Below are positions 36,425 through 46,904 of a DNA stretch of 64,000 bases, one piece after another. Source of the stretch: Sulfitobacter undariae. Lineage in GTDB: Bacteria > Pseudomonadota > Alphaproteobacteria > Rhodobacterales > Rhodobacteraceae. Positions within the stretch are counted from its first letter, which is position 1. The number at the start of each line of letters is the position of its first letter. The stretch is taken from contig NZ_JACIEI010000005.1 in the NCBI RefSeq assembly GCF_014196805.1, positions 62,001-126,000 of the forward strand, read 5' to 3'. Position numbers and translations under genes: made by a program. Under the pieces are notes generated by a model. That model saw nothing but the letters and a program-made list of their open reading frames with translations. It made no database searches and was not told where the DNA came from.

Positions 36425-37960
36425 CTATTTAAAGCGCTGGCCATTGGCGAGGATCTGACCCTCTTCGTTGAATTCGATCTTGGATTTCAACGTGTCGGGC
36501 GCATCACCCGGGACGGCAAACATGCCCATCATCATCCGCGCACCCATGGCCTGTTCGGCTGGCAAAAAGCCCATTGCAACCAGTTTGTCCATCAAGCCGT
36601 TTGCACCTGCAAGGTTGATATTGGCCTCGCCGAGCGGCTTGGGAAAGCCGGGCAGTGTGGTCATATCGGTATTGTCAAAGGTCACATCACCTGTCGCATC
36701 CAGTTTTGCGCCTACAGCGTCCACTACAAGGCGATCAATGCGCAGCGCGTGCAATTCGCCAGGTTTGGTGCCGTTTTCTGCCATTGCTTCCATCGTTTCA
36801 GTGTCCAGCGCATCTACTAGTACTTTGGCTTTGCCGCTGAGGTCCAATGCGATGGTTGCAGGATCGCGTGGCAATTGGCCCGCAGAGTCGAACAGCGCCC
36901 AGATGATATCAGACATTTTGAATTCAGTGGCATTGAAGGCCAAGGCGAAATCCTGAGGATCGTCGGATTTCATCAAAGGCATGTTCAGTTGAAATCCAGA
37001 CTTGACCATTTCCGCAGACAACGGAAAGGGAAGCCCTGCAATCTGCGCGCCAACCTGAATATCTTCGGCAGCGACGTCATAGCTGATACCGTCTTGGCCT
37101 AGTGATACGTCAGCCGTGGAACTGGCCGAAGCGGTTTTGAAGTTTGTTTCGCCTTCTTCAGAAATCAACACCATCTCTGTTTCAGTGCTATTTGCTGTGA
37201 AAGTACCAGCAAAAGCCAAGCCTGCTGTGAGCAATGGCACGATGTCTTGCGTCTGCATGTCCATATCGGCAGGGATGTTTGCCGTGCCAGCAAAAACGAT
37301 ATTTTTGCTGGTGGTTTTGACGGCAAAAGATTCGACATCATCAGCTTCTTTGAACTGGGTGCTATAGGTCAGCGCGCCGATTTCCGCGCTTTGCTCATAG
37401 CTGCGCAGGGGAGCGGTGATCACTTTGGTCAGTGATTTGGCATCCGTGCCTTCCAGCGTAAAGCGTGCTTCCTCAGGTCCCATGGTCGTCCCATCGACCA
37501 GTAGGGATTTCAGGGTCGCACCAAAAACATCTGCTGTATAGTCATAAGACATTTCTTCAACATCACCGCTGACCGTCATCTTCTGGCCGCTGTGGGTGTA
37601 GTCAAGCGCGATTTGTGTGGGCTTGTCAGTGCTTTTGGGCTGAATGTCGATTGTGATAGGCATTGTGTTGGCCATCACGACATCCACGGTGCCATCGCGG
37701 TTTTCGACAAATTGCAATGTGCCCATGCTGACGGTCATCTTTTCGATGTCTGGTCCATCTTTCATTTCAACCGATATGTCATTCACAGACAGCGTATTGC
37801 CCGAGGCAGTCTCGCTTGCTGTAACGACATAGCCCATGCCCTCCATGTAGGAACGCCAATCCCCCCAAACTTCGGCAGCAGTGACATCTGCGTAGGCGGC
37901 ATTAGCCAGCATTGAGAGGCCAATGGCCGTGGTGGATAGCAAGGTACGTGTTGACGTCAT
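36425..37960 (-). CDS. DUF2125 domain-containing exported protein
   Basis: A 511-residue protein with a signal peptide at 1-24 (ending NAAYA-DVTA) and no further strong membrane spans. The mature part is a long series of alternating beta-type stretches (for example VSVNDISVEMKDG, then KATGDVTFDNTD), resembling lipid-transfer or AsmA-like proteins, but that likeness is weak. It belongs to DUF2125 of Alphaproteobacteria. I start at ATG 37960; an upstream extension to 38068 is not exported-protein-like. It is monocistronic with a strong terminator. Confidence 0.82.
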   Translation of the reverse strand: MTSTRTLLSTTAIGLSMLANAAYADVTAAEVWGDWRSYMEGMGYVVTASETASGNTLSVNDISVEMKDGPDIEKMTVSMGTLQFVENRDGTVDVVMANTMPITIDIQPKSTDKPTQIALDYTHSGQKMTVSGDVEEMSYDYTADVFGATLKSLLVDGTTMGPEEARFTLEGTDAKSLTKVITAPLRSYEQSAEIGALTYSTQFKEADDVESFAVKTTSKNIVFAGTANIPADMDMQTQDIVPLLTAGLAFAGTFTANSTETEMVLISEEGETNFKTASASSTADVSLGQDGISYDVAAEDIQVGAQIAGLPFPLSAEMVKSGFQLNMPLMKSDDPQDFALAFNATEFKMSDIIWALFDSAGQLPRDPATIALDLSGKAKVLVDALDTETMEAMAENGTKPGELHALRIDRLVVDAVGAKLDATGDVTFDNTDMTTLPGFPKPLGEANINLAGANGLMDKLVAMGFLPAEQAMGARMMMGMFAVPGDAPDTLKSKIEFNEEGQILANGQRFK

Positions 37961-38127
37961 TTCAGAAATCCTAAGAAGTTCGCATTTTCGCGCAAACGTC
38001 TGGTAAAGCGCGGGGCGGGTCAAGAGCGTAGATCGCGTGGCGGGAGCGGGCTGGTCATGGCGCCCCAAGCGCGTTACCTATTCCAGCAAGATACACGTGA
38101 TAGCCTGAAATTACAGGGAGAATACGA

Positions 38128-38874
38128 ATGGATATGACCTCAAAGACAGTAATGATCACGGGTGCAAGCCGTGGTATCGGAGCCGAGGCTGCGCGGGTTT
38201 TCGCCAACGCAGGGGCGAATGTCGTGCTGTTGGCACGGTCGCAAGACGACATTGCGGCGCTGGCGGGCGAGATTGGCGAACGCGCCATTGCGATCCCGTG
38301 CAACGTTGCGCGCTATAGCGAGATGGCAGCAGCCGTTGCGATTACAGTAAAAGAATTCGGCGGTCTGGATGTGTTGATCAACAATGCTGGTGTCGTGGAC
38401 CCTATTAGCAATCTTGAAGGCGCAGATCCTGACGCATGGGGGCAGTTGATTGATATCAATGTGAAGGGTGTCTTTAATGGTATCCACGCGGCGCTGCCTG
38501 CTTTGAAAGAGGGCGGTGGATCGGTGCTGACGATCAGTTCGGGTGCTGCGCATAATGCGATTGAAGGCTGGAGCGCCTATTGCACTTCGAAGGCAGCGGT
38601 CAATATGCTCAATCGGTCTTTGCACCTAGAAGAGTCAGCCAACGGCATCCGTGCCATTGGCCTGTCTCCCGGCACTGTAGCGACAGAGATGCAGCGCAAG
38701 ATCAAAGCTTCTGGCATCAATGCTGTCAGCCAGTTGGATTGGGACGTGCATATTCCTGCGGATTGGCCTGCAAAATGCCTGCTGTGGATGTGCAGTGCCG
38801 AAGCAGACCAGTATTGCGGCGAAGAAATTTCCCTGCGCGATGATGACATTCGTCGGGCGGTGGGCCTGATATGA
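38128..38874 (+). CDS. short-chain dehydrogenase/reductase
   Basis: A classical SDR of 248 residues. The cofactor motif TGASRGIG is at 11-18, NNAG at 85-88, and the catalytic residues are S138 with Y151 and K155 in YCTSK. R-rich cofactor selection cannot be judged with certainty. AGGGAGAA precedes the ATG. It is coupled by ATGA to the enoyl-CoA hydratase-like gene, so the pair may act on an acyl-CoA or hydroxy-acid intermediate. The substrate is not identifiable. Confidence 0.9.
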   Translation: MDMTSKTVMITGASRGIGAEAARVFANAGANVVLLARSQDDIAALAGEIGERAIAIPCNVARYSEMAAAVAITVKEFGGLDVLINNAGVVDPISNLEGADPDAWGQLIDINVKGVFNGIHAALPALKEGGGSVLTISSGAAHNAIEGWSAYCTSKAAVNMLNRSLHLEESANGIRAIGLSPGTVATEMQRKIKASGINAVSQLDWDVHIPADWPAKCLLWMCSAEADQYCGEEISLRDDDIRRAVGLI

Positions 38875-39479
38875 TCGAACTGGCGCAAAGCGGTGGCATC
38901 TGGACGGTGACGATCAACCGTCCAGAAAAGGCGAATTCCCTGACTGAAGACATGTTGCGCGAACTATGTGAGATCATGGAGCGTGCAGGCGATGCGCAGG
39001 CAGTGATCCTGACTGGGCGTGGTAAGGTCTTTAGCGCAGGGGCCGATCTGGATGCCGCGCGTGCAGGTCTGGCCGTGTCTGATCTGTGGGAGCGTTTGTC
39101 GGCTGCGATTGCCGCGCTGCCGGGTTTGACCATTGCGGCTTTAAACGGCACGCTTGCAGGCGGGGCAACAGGCATGGCGCTGGCGTGCGACATGCGCATT
39201 TCAGTGCCCGCAGCCAAATTTTTCTATCCGGTGATGAAGCTGGGTTATTTGCCACAACCAAGTGACCCGATACGCATGTCAGCCCTGATTGGGCCTGCAC
39301 GCACCAAGCTGATTTTGATGGGTGGTCAGAAAATTACTGCAACAGAGGCGTTAATGTTTGGCTTGGTTGATCGTCTGGTCGAAGCCGAAGACCTGATGGA
39401 GGCGGCGCACTCAATCTGCGCTGATACCATAGCCGCACCTCAAGACATCGCCCGGACAATCAAGGCGATGTGCAGTTAA
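38871..39479 (+). CDS. enoyl-CoA hydratase/isomerase family protein
   Basis: A crotonase-fold protein of 202 residues, shorter than the usual 250-260. The oxyanion regions are visible: GKVFSAGADLDAAR near 48-61 and LNGTLAGGATGMALACDMR near 85-103. The usual first catalytic glutamate position is not clear, being filled by AGGATGM, so hydratase activity is uncertain and isomerase or thioesterase chemistry is possible. Translation is coupled to the SDR upstream. Confidence 0.85.
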   Translation: MIELAQSGGIWTVTINRPEKANSLTEDMLRELCEIMERAGDAQAVILTGRGKVFSAGADLDAARAGLAVSDLWERLSAAIAALPGLTIAALNGTLAGGATGMALACDMRISVPAAKFFYPVMKLGYLPQPSDPIRMSALIGPARTKLILMGGQKITATEALMFGLVDRLVEAEDLMEAAHSICADTIAAPQDIARTIKAMCS

Positions 39480-39505
39480 ATCTGCGTAATACTGTGCCGT
39501 TGGTG

Positions 39506-39580
39506 TTAGATCAGCGGCACAAAAGGCACGTCACATGCCGTTAGAAGTAAAAGGGATGTGAGGATAAAGATGATACGCAT
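39506..39580 (-). CDS. 24-residue lipoprotein
   Basis: A very short gene coding for a signal peptide and a few mature residues: MRIIFILTSLLLLTACDVPF, then VPLI. The lipobox LLTAC places the lipidated cysteine at 16, leaving a nine-residue mature peptide. AGGA lies eight bases upstream of the ATG, in the gap between the hydratase and divergent mscS genes. Small entericidin-like lipoproteins exist in many bacteria; I do not match this to one. The frame continues upstream but that extension is not protein-like. Confidence 0.5.
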   Translation of the reverse strand: MRIIFILTSLLLLTACDVPFVPLI

Positions 39581-39754
39581 GGGATAGGTCCTGTATGGAT
39601 GCCCATTCGGGCGGTTTTTCTGGCACATATCATGCTCTGACCCTTTGCGTATAGGCTTTTTACCGCCTGAGCCTGATATAGGGGCCACTTGATCCTTTTG
39701 GGTTGCTGGTCCAAGAGAATGCAGGACGCAGACCAGACACAAAAGGGCGCTGAA

Positions 39755-41086
39755 ATGAATTTCGACCTCACGGAATATCCACCTATCGTTCAGCAAATTG
39801 CCGGATACGGGGTGCAGGGCTATGATCTGGCGATGGGGTGGCTGCTCAGCCCTGCCGCGTGGTCGCAATTTGCCATTCTCGTGGGGGCCTATCTATTTGC
39901 GGTTCTTATTGCGCGGCGTCTACGGCCTGCGTTGAAAACGCTGATCGATCCACAAGACAAACAAAACATGTTCACAGCACCACGCTTGTTCATGATGCAG
40001 TTTTTGCCACTGATCCTGCCGCTGCTGGCCTATGCGCTGACGGGGATCGGTGAGCAGGTTGTCCGCACGATCTTTGATACGGGGGCAGTGATTGCCTTTG
40101 GTAAACGCGTCTTCTTGTTCCTTGCGGTGCGGGCGTTTGTGCGTGACATCCTCAAGGATCCGTTTTTGCAACTGTTGGGCCGCTTTATGATGCTGCCCAT
40201 CGCGGCGCTGTATACCTTTGGTTTACTAGATGTTGTGACCCTGCAATTGAGCGAAACTGTTGTCGGCGTCGGGAATATTCGTTTCTCGCTGATCTCGGTG
40301 GCACGCGGGTTGATCGCGGGATCACTGCTGTTCTGGTTGGGGCAATGGTCTAACAGTCAAACATCCGCATTGATCGAAAAACAGGAAATGCGCCCCTCTA
40401 TCCGGCAGCTTCTGATCAAAACGGTTGAGTTCATGATCTTCGGTTTCGCTTTCTTGGTGCTGATGAACATTATGGGCATCAATCTGGGCGCGTTGGCTGT
40501 TTTGGGCGGTGCCATTGGTGTCGGTCTTGGTTTTGGTCTGCAAAAGATTGCGTCGAATTTCATCTCGGGTGTGATCCTGCTGGTCGAAGGGCAGGCGACG
40601 GTTGGTGACTATGTTGAGTTGGACGGCGGTGAATCTGGCAAGATTGTCAAAATGACCGCACGTGCCGCCATTCTGGAAACCTTTGATGGCCGCTGGATTG
40701 TTGTTCCCAACGAGGATTTCATCACCACACGGGTGGTGAATTTTTCTGATCAAGGCTCGGCCAACCGGTACGAAGCGCCGTTTTCGGTCAGCTATGACAC
40801 CGATATTAACTTGGTCCCTGCGATCATCGAGGCCGCGGTGAGCACACACCCCGAAGTCCTAGACCTGCCCTATCCGCCAGATTGCGAGCTGCGCGGCTTT
40901 GGCGACAGTGGCATTGATTTCGCTGTAGAATTCTGGGTCAACGGGTTGGACGATGGGCCGAATAAATACACTTCGGATGTGTTATTCTTGATTTGGAATG
41001 CGCTGAAGGATAACGGCATCGAAATTCCCTATCCGCACCGCACGATTGAGATTAAGGGCAATAAACAGATGGGATTACCTGAATGA
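39755..41086 (+). CDS. MscS-family mechanosensitive channel
   Basis: A 443-residue membrane protein. An N-terminal region with about five hydrophobic spans precedes the conserved pore and MscS beta domain: IGVGLGFGLQKIASNFISGVILLVEG near residue 250, then VGDYVELDGGESGKIVKMTARAAIL, and FPNEDF-type VVPNEDFITTRVVNFS. Such channels open on membrane tension to release solutes. The ATG at 39755 follows AAGGGCG. The end overlaps the flavoprotein start (ATGA). It is longer than minimal MscS, resembling the YbdG/KefA-like mid-sized group. Confidence 0.9.
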   Translation: MNFDLTEYPPIVQQIAGYGVQGYDLAMGWLLSPAAWSQFAILVGAYLFAVLIARRLRPALKTLIDPQDKQNMFTAPRLFMMQFLPLILPLLAYALTGIGEQVVRTIFDTGAVIAFGKRVFLFLAVRAFVRDILKDPFLQLLGRFMMLPIAALYTFGLLDVVTLQLSETVVGVGNIRFSLISVARGLIAGSLLFWLGQWSNSQTSALIEKQEMRPSIRQLLIKTVEFMIFGFAFLVLMNIMGINLGALAVLGGAIGVGLGFGLQKIASNFISGVILLVEGQATVGDYVELDGGESGKIVKMTARAAILETFDGRWIVVPNEDFITTRVVNFSDQGSANRYEAPFSVSYDTDINLVPAIIEAAVSTHPEVLDLPYPPDCELRGFGDSGIDFAVEFWVNGLDDGPNKYTSDVLFLIWNALKDNGIEIPYPHRTIEIKGNKQMGLPE

Positions 41087-42264
41087 AGCATGCTGTCGTA
41101 ATTGGGAGTGGCCCAGCGGGGCTGATGGCGGCGCAGGTCTTGGCGCAGTCGGGCATCTCGGTAACTGTCTGTGAGGCAAAGCCCTCGGTTGGGCGTAAGT
41201 TTTTGATGGCGGGCAAGTCGGGTTTGAACATCACCAAGGCCGAGGCGATTGAGCCGTTTCAAGCGAGCTATACCGAGGCTGAGCCGTGGCTTGCGCCTAT
41301 GTTGTCGGCGTTTGATCCCGATGCTGTGCAGGCTTGGGCGGGTGATCTGGGCCAAGAGTTGTTCACCGGAACAACGGACCGCGTATTTCCCAAAGCGATG
41401 AAGGCATCGCCGCTGCTGCGTGCGTGGTTAGCGCGGTTGGACACGCTGGGCGTCACGCTGAACACGCGCTGGCGCTGGACGGGTATTGAGGGAAACATGC
41501 TGTGCTTTGACACAGCGGAAGGGCCACAAACCCTGCAAGCGGATGCAACGATTTTGGCGCTGGGGGGCGCCAGCTGGCAGCGGCTAGGCTCGGATGGGGC
41601 ATGGTCGGAAATCCTGTCACCGCTTGGCGTGTCGCTTGCCCCGTTTGCGCCTGCAAATGCGGGTGTCACGGTGGAATGGTCCGCCTATATGGATAAACAC
41701 CTTGGTGCTGCGCTTAAGGGAATTGCTTTGCGTTCTGGCCCTTATGCGTCGCGCGGAGAAGCTGTGCTGTCGCGGCGCGGGCTTGAGGGCGGCGGCATTT
41801 ATTCGGTGTCACGCGGCGTACGTGAGGGACATCGACTGGTTGTGGATCTGGCCCCTGATCAAACTGTCGCGGCTTTGATCGCCAAACTGTCGAAACCACG
41901 TGGCAAGAACACATTGACCAACCACATCCGCAAAGCGTTAAAACTGGACGCGGCCAAGATTGCCCTGATGCAAGAGGTGGTTGTGCCCTTGCCGCAAGAG
42001 CCTAAGGCGCTGGCTTTGCTGATCAAGTCACTACCCGTGAAACACGCAGGGCTGCGCCCGATGGATGAAGCCATTTCAACCGCTGGCGGTGTGGCGCAGG
42101 CGGCTGTGAATGAAGCCCTGATGTTGAACGCCTTGCCGAATGTCTATGCGGTTGGGGAAATGTTGGATTGGGAAGCACCGACAGGTGGCTATCTGATCAC
42201 GGCCTGTTTGGCGACAGGGGCGTGGGCGGGCCACCATGCGGCAGCCCGACTGAACGCCGTTTAA
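41083..42264 (+). CDS. NAD(P)/FAD-dependent oxidoreductase, HI0933/TIGR03862-like
   Basis: A 393-residue flavoprotein. FAD-binding GSGPAGLMAAQVLA is at about 7-20 and the family signature GRKFLMAGKSGLNITKAE follows near 42-59; the C-terminal FAD segment is PNVYAVGEMLDWEAPTGGYL. Members of this group are called HI0933 or YhiN-like and have no established reaction, although related proteins modify RNA or pyridoxal-type compounds. Coupled to the MscS channel by a four-base overlap, with no obvious functional link. Confidence 0.9.
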   Translation: MKHAVVIGSGPAGLMAAQVLAQSGISVTVCEAKPSVGRKFLMAGKSGLNITKAEAIEPFQASYTEAEPWLAPMLSAFDPDAVQAWAGDLGQELFTGTTDRVFPKAMKASPLLRAWLARLDTLGVTLNTRWRWTGIEGNMLCFDTAEGPQTLQADATILALGGASWQRLGSDGAWSEILSPLGVSLAPFAPANAGVTVEWSAYMDKHLGAALKGIALRSGPYASRGEAVLSRRGLEGGGIYSVSRGVREGHRLVVDLAPDQTVAALIAKLSKPRGKNTLTNHIRKALKLDAAKIALMQEVVVPLPQEPKALALLIKSLPVKHAGLRPMDEAISTAGGVAQAAVNEALMLNALPNVYAVGEMLDWEAPTGGYLITACLATGAWAGHHAAARLNAV

Positions 42265-42854
42265 GCAGTATCGTGGGCGCGGGCTGCTTTGAAGCTGTCG
42301 CGTTTGCGCAGGCTAGCAGCCCATTCGCCTAGACGCGCGTCAACAGGGTCAAACCCCGCGCCGATGGACCAGTTGATGCAATGCACAGCCAATAAATCAG
42401 GCACGGTGATCGCATCGCCCATTAGGAACGGCCCGTCGAGGCGGTTGGCCAGTTGCGTGGCCGAACGGCCAAATTCTGCTTTCAAACTGTCTTTGATTAC
42501 AGGCACACGCTGATCCTCTGGAAAGACAAAACTGTGTTTGGCAGCGGCCCATAGGATCGCATCGAATTCATCAATCAACCAGAACAACATCGCATCCTGA
42601 CGCGCACGGGCGGCGGTGCCTGCGGCGGCGGTCAATGCTCCGTGTTTGTCTGCTAGATACTGCATGATCGCAACAGAATCGGTCAGGATCTCTTTCCCGT
42701 CCAACAATGCGGGGATCTTGCCTGAAGGGTTGAATTTGCGTGCTTCTTCGGACCTTGGTGCCGCTGGGTTCACTTCATAGGACTGGCCCAATTCTTCCAG
42801 CATCCACATCACTCGAAAAGCACGGGATTTCACGCTGCCGATAACTGTATACAT
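42261..42854 (-). CDS. glutathione S-transferase family protein
   Basis: A 197-residue GST with N-terminal thioredoxin fold (MYTVIGSVKSRAFRVMWMLEELG) and helical C-terminal domain. The thiol-binding ETD/QSIA-type stretch is DSVAIMQYLADK near 62-73. The class is not clear; glutathione conjugation or dehalogenation are both possible. GGGAGA precedes the ATG. It follows holA by 12 bases and is probably the last gene of the leuS-lptE-holA transcript. Confidence 0.88.
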   Translation of the reverse strand: MYTVIGSVKSRAFRVMWMLEELGQSYEVNPAAPRSEEARKFNPSGKIPALLDGKEILTDSVAIMQYLADKHGALTAAAGTAARARQDAMLFWLIDEFDAILWAAAKHSFVFPEDQRVPVIKDSLKAEFGRSATQLANRLDGPFLMGDAITVPDLLAVHCINWSIGAGFDPVDARLGEWAASLRKRDSFKAARAHDTA

Positions 42855-42866
42855 CTGTCTTTCTCC

Positions 42867-43871
42867 CTAGCCCCGACTTGCTCCATACATAGCCAGTCGG
42901 ATAAATGTCCGCTCGATGATCGCCATCGCGGGGGCGGTTTGTCCTGCCGAGCGGAGTTGCAGGTCTGTGTCTGTCAAAATACCCAAAGCTGTTTCCAATT
43001 TGGCCGTACCCCAATCTCGCGACTGACGGCTGACGCGATCACGGTCGCGCACACCCCAAATAGGCGCACCGGGGTTACAGGCCACGCGGTGCAGCGTGCG
43101 AAAATGGCGCATCGCCATGATGCTAAGGGTCACCGCATTCACACCCTGACTTTGCAGGCGGGTCATCAAGGGGCCGATCTGGGTGGCGTGTTTTTCCGCG
43201 ACGATGTTCAGGATGTCATCGACGGCGGCTTCTACAGATGCAGGTGCGCAAGCGGCGATATCCTCCAGTGAAACAGGTGTGCCAGTGTCGCTGAGTTTAT
43301 ACAGCGACAGCTTTTCCAGCGTTTGGCGAAAGTCACCGGGATCAAGGTTACGGGCCAAATCCTCTAATGCTGCCAATACGGGGCCTTCGGCTTGCAGCTT
43401 GGCCTCCTTCAGCAACCGCTCGATCTCGGCGCGGTCAGGCGGGTCATCGAAAATCCCCCAAGCATAGGCCTCGCGGTGGCCCTCAAATGCTTTCAGCAAT
43501 TTGGAAGTCTTTTTCAAATCACCCGCTGTGATGACCAACTGTGCATCGCCTTCACGCCAATCTTGCATGGTTTCAATGATGGTCTGCGCAACCAGCTCGT
43601 TTGCGCCCTCCACAAAGGCCGCGCGAGGGCCGGGGAAAAATCCGACGGCTTTGATGGCATCCATCAGCAAAGCAGGTTCGCGGCGTAAATCACCTGCGGG
43701 GATACGCGTCAGGCGCATTTCCTCTTCAGCGGCAGGGCCGAGAAACGCTTTTAGGTATTCTTGACGCTTGAGCGCCACACGCATGGAATCACTGCCATAG
43801 AGGAGCAAGCCAAGCTTGTCCTTGGGCGGTTTCGCTACAATGCCTGCACCGTCACGCCGCCCTAGTTTCAT
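42867..43871 (-). CDS. holA: DNA polymerase III subunit delta
   Basis: The delta subunit opens the beta sliding clamp in the clamp loader complex. The 334-residue protein has the family start region (GLLLYGSDSMRVALKRQEYL) and the long helical C-terminal part. It overlaps the stop of lptE by four bases (ATGA). The leuS-lptE-holA order is conserved in Alphaproteobacteria, which strengthens the call since the sequence itself is weakly conserved. Confidence 0.93.
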   Translation of the reverse strand: MKLGRRDGAGIVAKPPKDKLGLLLYGSDSMRVALKRQEYLKAFLGPAAEEEMRLTRIPAGDLRREPALLMDAIKAVGFFPGPRAAFVEGANELVAQTIIETMQDWREGDAQLVITAGDLKKTSKLLKAFEGHREAYAWGIFDDPPDRAEIERLLKEAKLQAEGPVLAALEDLARNLDPGDFRQTLEKLSLYKLSDTGTPVSLEDIAACAPASVEAAVDDILNIVAEKHATQIGPLMTRLQSQGVNAVTLSIMAMRHFRTLHRVACNPGAPIWGVRDRDRVSRQSRDWGTAKLETALGILTDTDLQLRSAGQTAPAMAIIERTFIRLAMYGASRG

Positions 43872-44353
43872 TCAGGCAAGTCCACGACATATAGGCGGGT
43901 GGTGATCTGGTCACCCAGAATCACCATCAAACGCTCCAATGCGTCACGTTCAGCAGCAAGAGTTGCAACTGTTGTGCCGATTGCAGAGTAGGCGGTGAAG
44001 TTCTCAATTTTGCCCGAAGTTACAATCGTCCCCGTGGTGGTGTCGCGTAAAGCATATGCAACGCGGCCAACGAGGTTAAAGCGGACCGTATCACCAGCCG
44101 AGTTGATGGCCAGACCGTTTTCGTAGGTCGCAATGTCGATGTCCAATCCATAACGCGGATTGCTACCACTACGCCCTAGCTGTGTTTCCAGATGGCGGGT
44201 CAGCAGATAGCCGGACTGAGTCGACGGCTCTTGTACCAACACCTGATTCCGCAATCGCGTGCCTGCCCCCTCCGGCCCATAGACCGGAGTGAACCCGCAG
44301 GCGGCCAGCGCCAAGGGAAGGGCAAGTAGTGTTCGGCGGTTAAACAACGACAT
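43868..44353 (-). CDS. lptE: LPS-assembly lipoprotein LptE
   Basis: LptE plugs the LptD barrel and helps place lipopolysaccharide in the outer leaflet. The 161-residue precursor has a signal peptide ending in the lipobox ALAAC (C19 lipidated), then GFTPVYG, typical of the family. The gene starts 14 bases inside the end of leuS and overlaps the holA start, so expression is coupled to both. Confidence 0.92.
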   Translation of the reverse strand: MSLFNRRTLLALPLALAACGFTPVYGPEGAGTRLRNQVLVQEPSTQSGYLLTRHLETQLGRSGSNPRYGLDIDIATYENGLAINSAGDTVRFNLVGRVAYALRDTTTGTIVTSGKIENFTAYSAIGTTVATLAAERDALERLMVILGDQITTRLYVVDLPE

Positions 44354-46901
44354 TCACAATCCGTCCCGGTACAACGATCACCTTCTTGGGTGTTCCACCG
44401 TCAAGGATACGGATCACAGCCTCATGAGCAAGAGCCAGCTTTTCAACTTCGTCTTTTGGCATATCCGCAGGCACATCAATTTCGCCGCGGCGTTTGCCGT
44501 TGACCTGAATGGGCAGGGTGACGGTATCGTCTTTTAACATGGCTTCATCAGCGACAGGCCAAGGCGCAGTGGCAATCAGCCCTTCGCCGCCTTGATTGGC
44601 CCAGATGTCTTCGGCCAAATGCGGCGTCATCGGGGACATCAACTGCGCAAGCGTCATGACTGCTTCGCGCTGCGCGGCCTTACTTGCTTTGGATTTTTGC
44701 AATGTGGCGGTAAAGCCGTACAGCTTGGCGATGGCCGCGTTAAAGCCAAAGCTTTCAATCGCCATGGTCACGTCATGGGTCGCTTTGTGCATTTGCTTGA
44801 GCAATTCTTTATCGTCGTCGCCTGCATCGCTGTCTTCCATCTGGCTGATCTTGTCGCAGATGTTCCAAACACGGCCCAAATGTTTATATGCCGCTTCCGC
44901 ACCCGAGGCAGTCCACTCGACATCGCGTTCGGGGGGCGAATCGCTCAGAACAAACCAACGGGCTGTATCAGCGCCAAATGCAGAAATGATGTTCAGCGGG
45001 TCGACCACGTTGTTTTTGGACTTGGACATTTTGGCGGAAGGGATGATTTCAACCTCTGCACCACCTTCTTTCAGGAAGGCCTGATCACCTTTTACTTCCA
45101 CTTCCTCGGGGTAATGGAAGACGGGGCGGTCATCGGCACCGATGGTTTTATAAATCGCATGTGTCACCATGCCTTGGGTGAACAGCGCGTTAAACGGCTC
45201 AATCGCTTTTTGCGGCAAATGGCCTGTGATCTGCATCGCCCGCGCAAAGAAGCGGGCATAAAGCAGGTGGAGAATCGCGTGTTCAACACCGCCGATGTAC
45301 TGATCGACGTTCATCCAGTATTCGGCGTCATCCATATTTGTGGGCGTATCGGCGTGTGGCGCGGTGAAACGTGCGTAATACCAAGACGAATCCACAAAAG
45401 TATCCATGGTGTCGGTTTCACGCTGTGCAGCTTTGCCACAAGACGGGCAAGGTGTGGTGCGCCATTCTGTGTGGCGGTCCAGCGGGTTGCCTGGAATGTC
45501 AAAGGTGACATCTTCGGGCAGCTTAACCGGAAGGTTTTCTTTCTTTTCAGGCACCACGCCGCAGTCGTCGCAATGCACAACTGGGATCGGGCACCCCCAA
45601 TAACGTTGGCGCGACAGGCCCCAATCCCGCAGGCGGAACTTGGTCACACCTTGGCCAACACCTTGAGATTCGCAAAATGCGATGGCAGCGTCGATGGCTT
45701 CTAGGCCTGTCTGCCACGGTTCACCTGAGAAACCACGGTTATAGAATACCTTTTCGGTTTTCTGCGGCACATAGGCTTCGGTCAATTCTTCTGAGGCATC
45801 CTCGGACGGCAGGTATGTCGAAATGATCGGCAGGTCGTATTTTGTGGCAAACTCGAAATCACGCTGATCATGGGCAGGACAGCCAAAGATCGCGCCTGTG
45901 CCGTATTCCATCAAGATAAAGTTGGCGATGTAGACGGGTAGTTCCTTGGAGGTGTCAAAGGGATGGCGGACGCGAATCCCTGTGTCCATACCCAGCTTCT
46001 CACCTGTTTCAATGGCTTCTTCCGTTGTGCCGCCTTTGCGGCACTCGGCGACAAACGCGGCGACATCGGCACTGTCACGCTCTAGCAGCTTGGCAATCGG
46101 GTGATCAGGAGAAATTCCAACAAAGGACGCGCCTAACAGGGTGTCGGGGCGGGTTGTGTAAACCTCAATCTGGTCATGTCCGCCGGGCGCATTCACGGTC
46201 GAGAACGAGAATTGCAAACCGCGCGATTTGCCGATCCAGTTTTCCTGCATCAAACGTACTTTGGCGGGCCAGTTTTCCAGCGTGTCCAGCGCACCCAACA
46301 ATTCATCCGAGTAATCGGAGATTTTGAAGAACCATTGCGTCAGTTCGCGGCGTTCAACTAATGCGCCAGAACGCCAGCCGCGGCCCTGTTCAACCTGTTC
46401 GTTGGCCAGAACGGTCATATCGACGGGGTCCCAGTTCACCACTGCGTTCTTGCGATAGATCAGGCCCGCTTCGATCATATCAATGAACATGGCCTGCTGG
46501 TGTTGGTAGTAATCAGGGTGGCAGGTTGCAATCTCACGCGACCAATCCAGCGAGAAACCCAGCGGCTTCATCTGATTCTTCATGTCTTCGATGTTCTGGA
46601 AGGTCCATTCGCCGGGGTGGATACCCTTTTGCATCGCGGCGTTTTCAGCGGCCAGACCGAAGGAATCCCATCCCATCGGGTGCAAGACGTTAAAACCCTT
46701 GGCCAGCTTGTACCGCGCAATCACGTCGCCCAGTGTATAGTTGCGCACGTGGCCCATATGGATGCGGCCCGACGGATAGGGGAACATTTCCAACACATAA
46801 TACTTTGGCTTGTCGGCCGAGCGGACAGCCTTGAAGATTTCGTTCTGCTCCCAAGCGGCTTGCCAGCGTGCTTCGATCTCGGAGGGGGTATAGCGGGTCA
46901 T
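44340..46901 (-). CDS. leuS: leucyl-tRNA synthetase
   Basis: A class Ia synthetase of 853 residues charging tRNA-Leu. HMGH (48-51, the HIGH motif) and KMSKS near residue 622 are present, along with the CP1 editing domain, which includes [19 protein letters not shown] near 240-260. Its upstream leader contains a hairpin and a competing pairing that would cover the ribosome site (see findings). It heads the lptE-holA-GST transcript. Confidence 0.97.
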   Translation of the reverse strand: MTRYTPSEIEARWQAAWEQNEIFKAVRSADKPKYYVLEMFPYPSGRIHMGHVRNYTLGDVIARYKLAKGFNVLHPMGWDSFGLAAENAAMQKGIHPGEWTFQNIEDMKNQMKPLGFSLDWSREIATCHPDYYQHQQAMFIDMIEAGLIYRKNAVVNWDPVDMTVLANEQVEQGRGWRSGALVERRELTQWFFKISDYSDELLGALDTLENWPAKVRLMQENWIGKSRGLQFSFSTVNAPGGHDQIEVYTTRPDTLLGASFVGISPDHPIAKLLERDSADVAAFVAECRKGGTTEEAIETGEKLGMDTGIRVRHPFDTSKELPVYIANFILMEYGTGAIFGCPAHDQRDFEFATKYDLPIISTYLPSEDASEELTEAYVPQKTEKVFYNRGFSGEPWQTGLEAIDAAIAFCESQGVGQGVTKFRLRDWGLSRQRYWGCPIPVVHCDDCGVVPEKKENLPVKLPEDVTFDIPGNPLDRHTEWRTTPCPSCGKAAQRETDTMDTFVDSSWYYARFTAPHADTPTNMDDAEYWMNVDQYIGGVEHAILHLLYARFFARAMQITGHLPQKAIEPFNALFTQGMVTHAIYKTIGADDRPVFHYPEEVEVKGDQAFLKEGGAEVEIIPSAKMSKSKNNVVDPLNIISAFGADTARWFVLSDSPPERDVEWTASGAEAAYKHLGRVWNICDKISQMEDSDAGDDDKELLKQMHKATHDVTMAIESFGFNAAIAKLYGFTATLQKSKASKAAQREAVMTLAQLMSPMTPHLAEDIWANQGGEGLIATAPWPVADEAMLKDDTVTLPIQVNGKRRGEIDVPADMPKDEVEKLALAHEAVIRILDGGTPKKVIVVPGRIVNVVV

Positions 46902-46904
46902 GTT

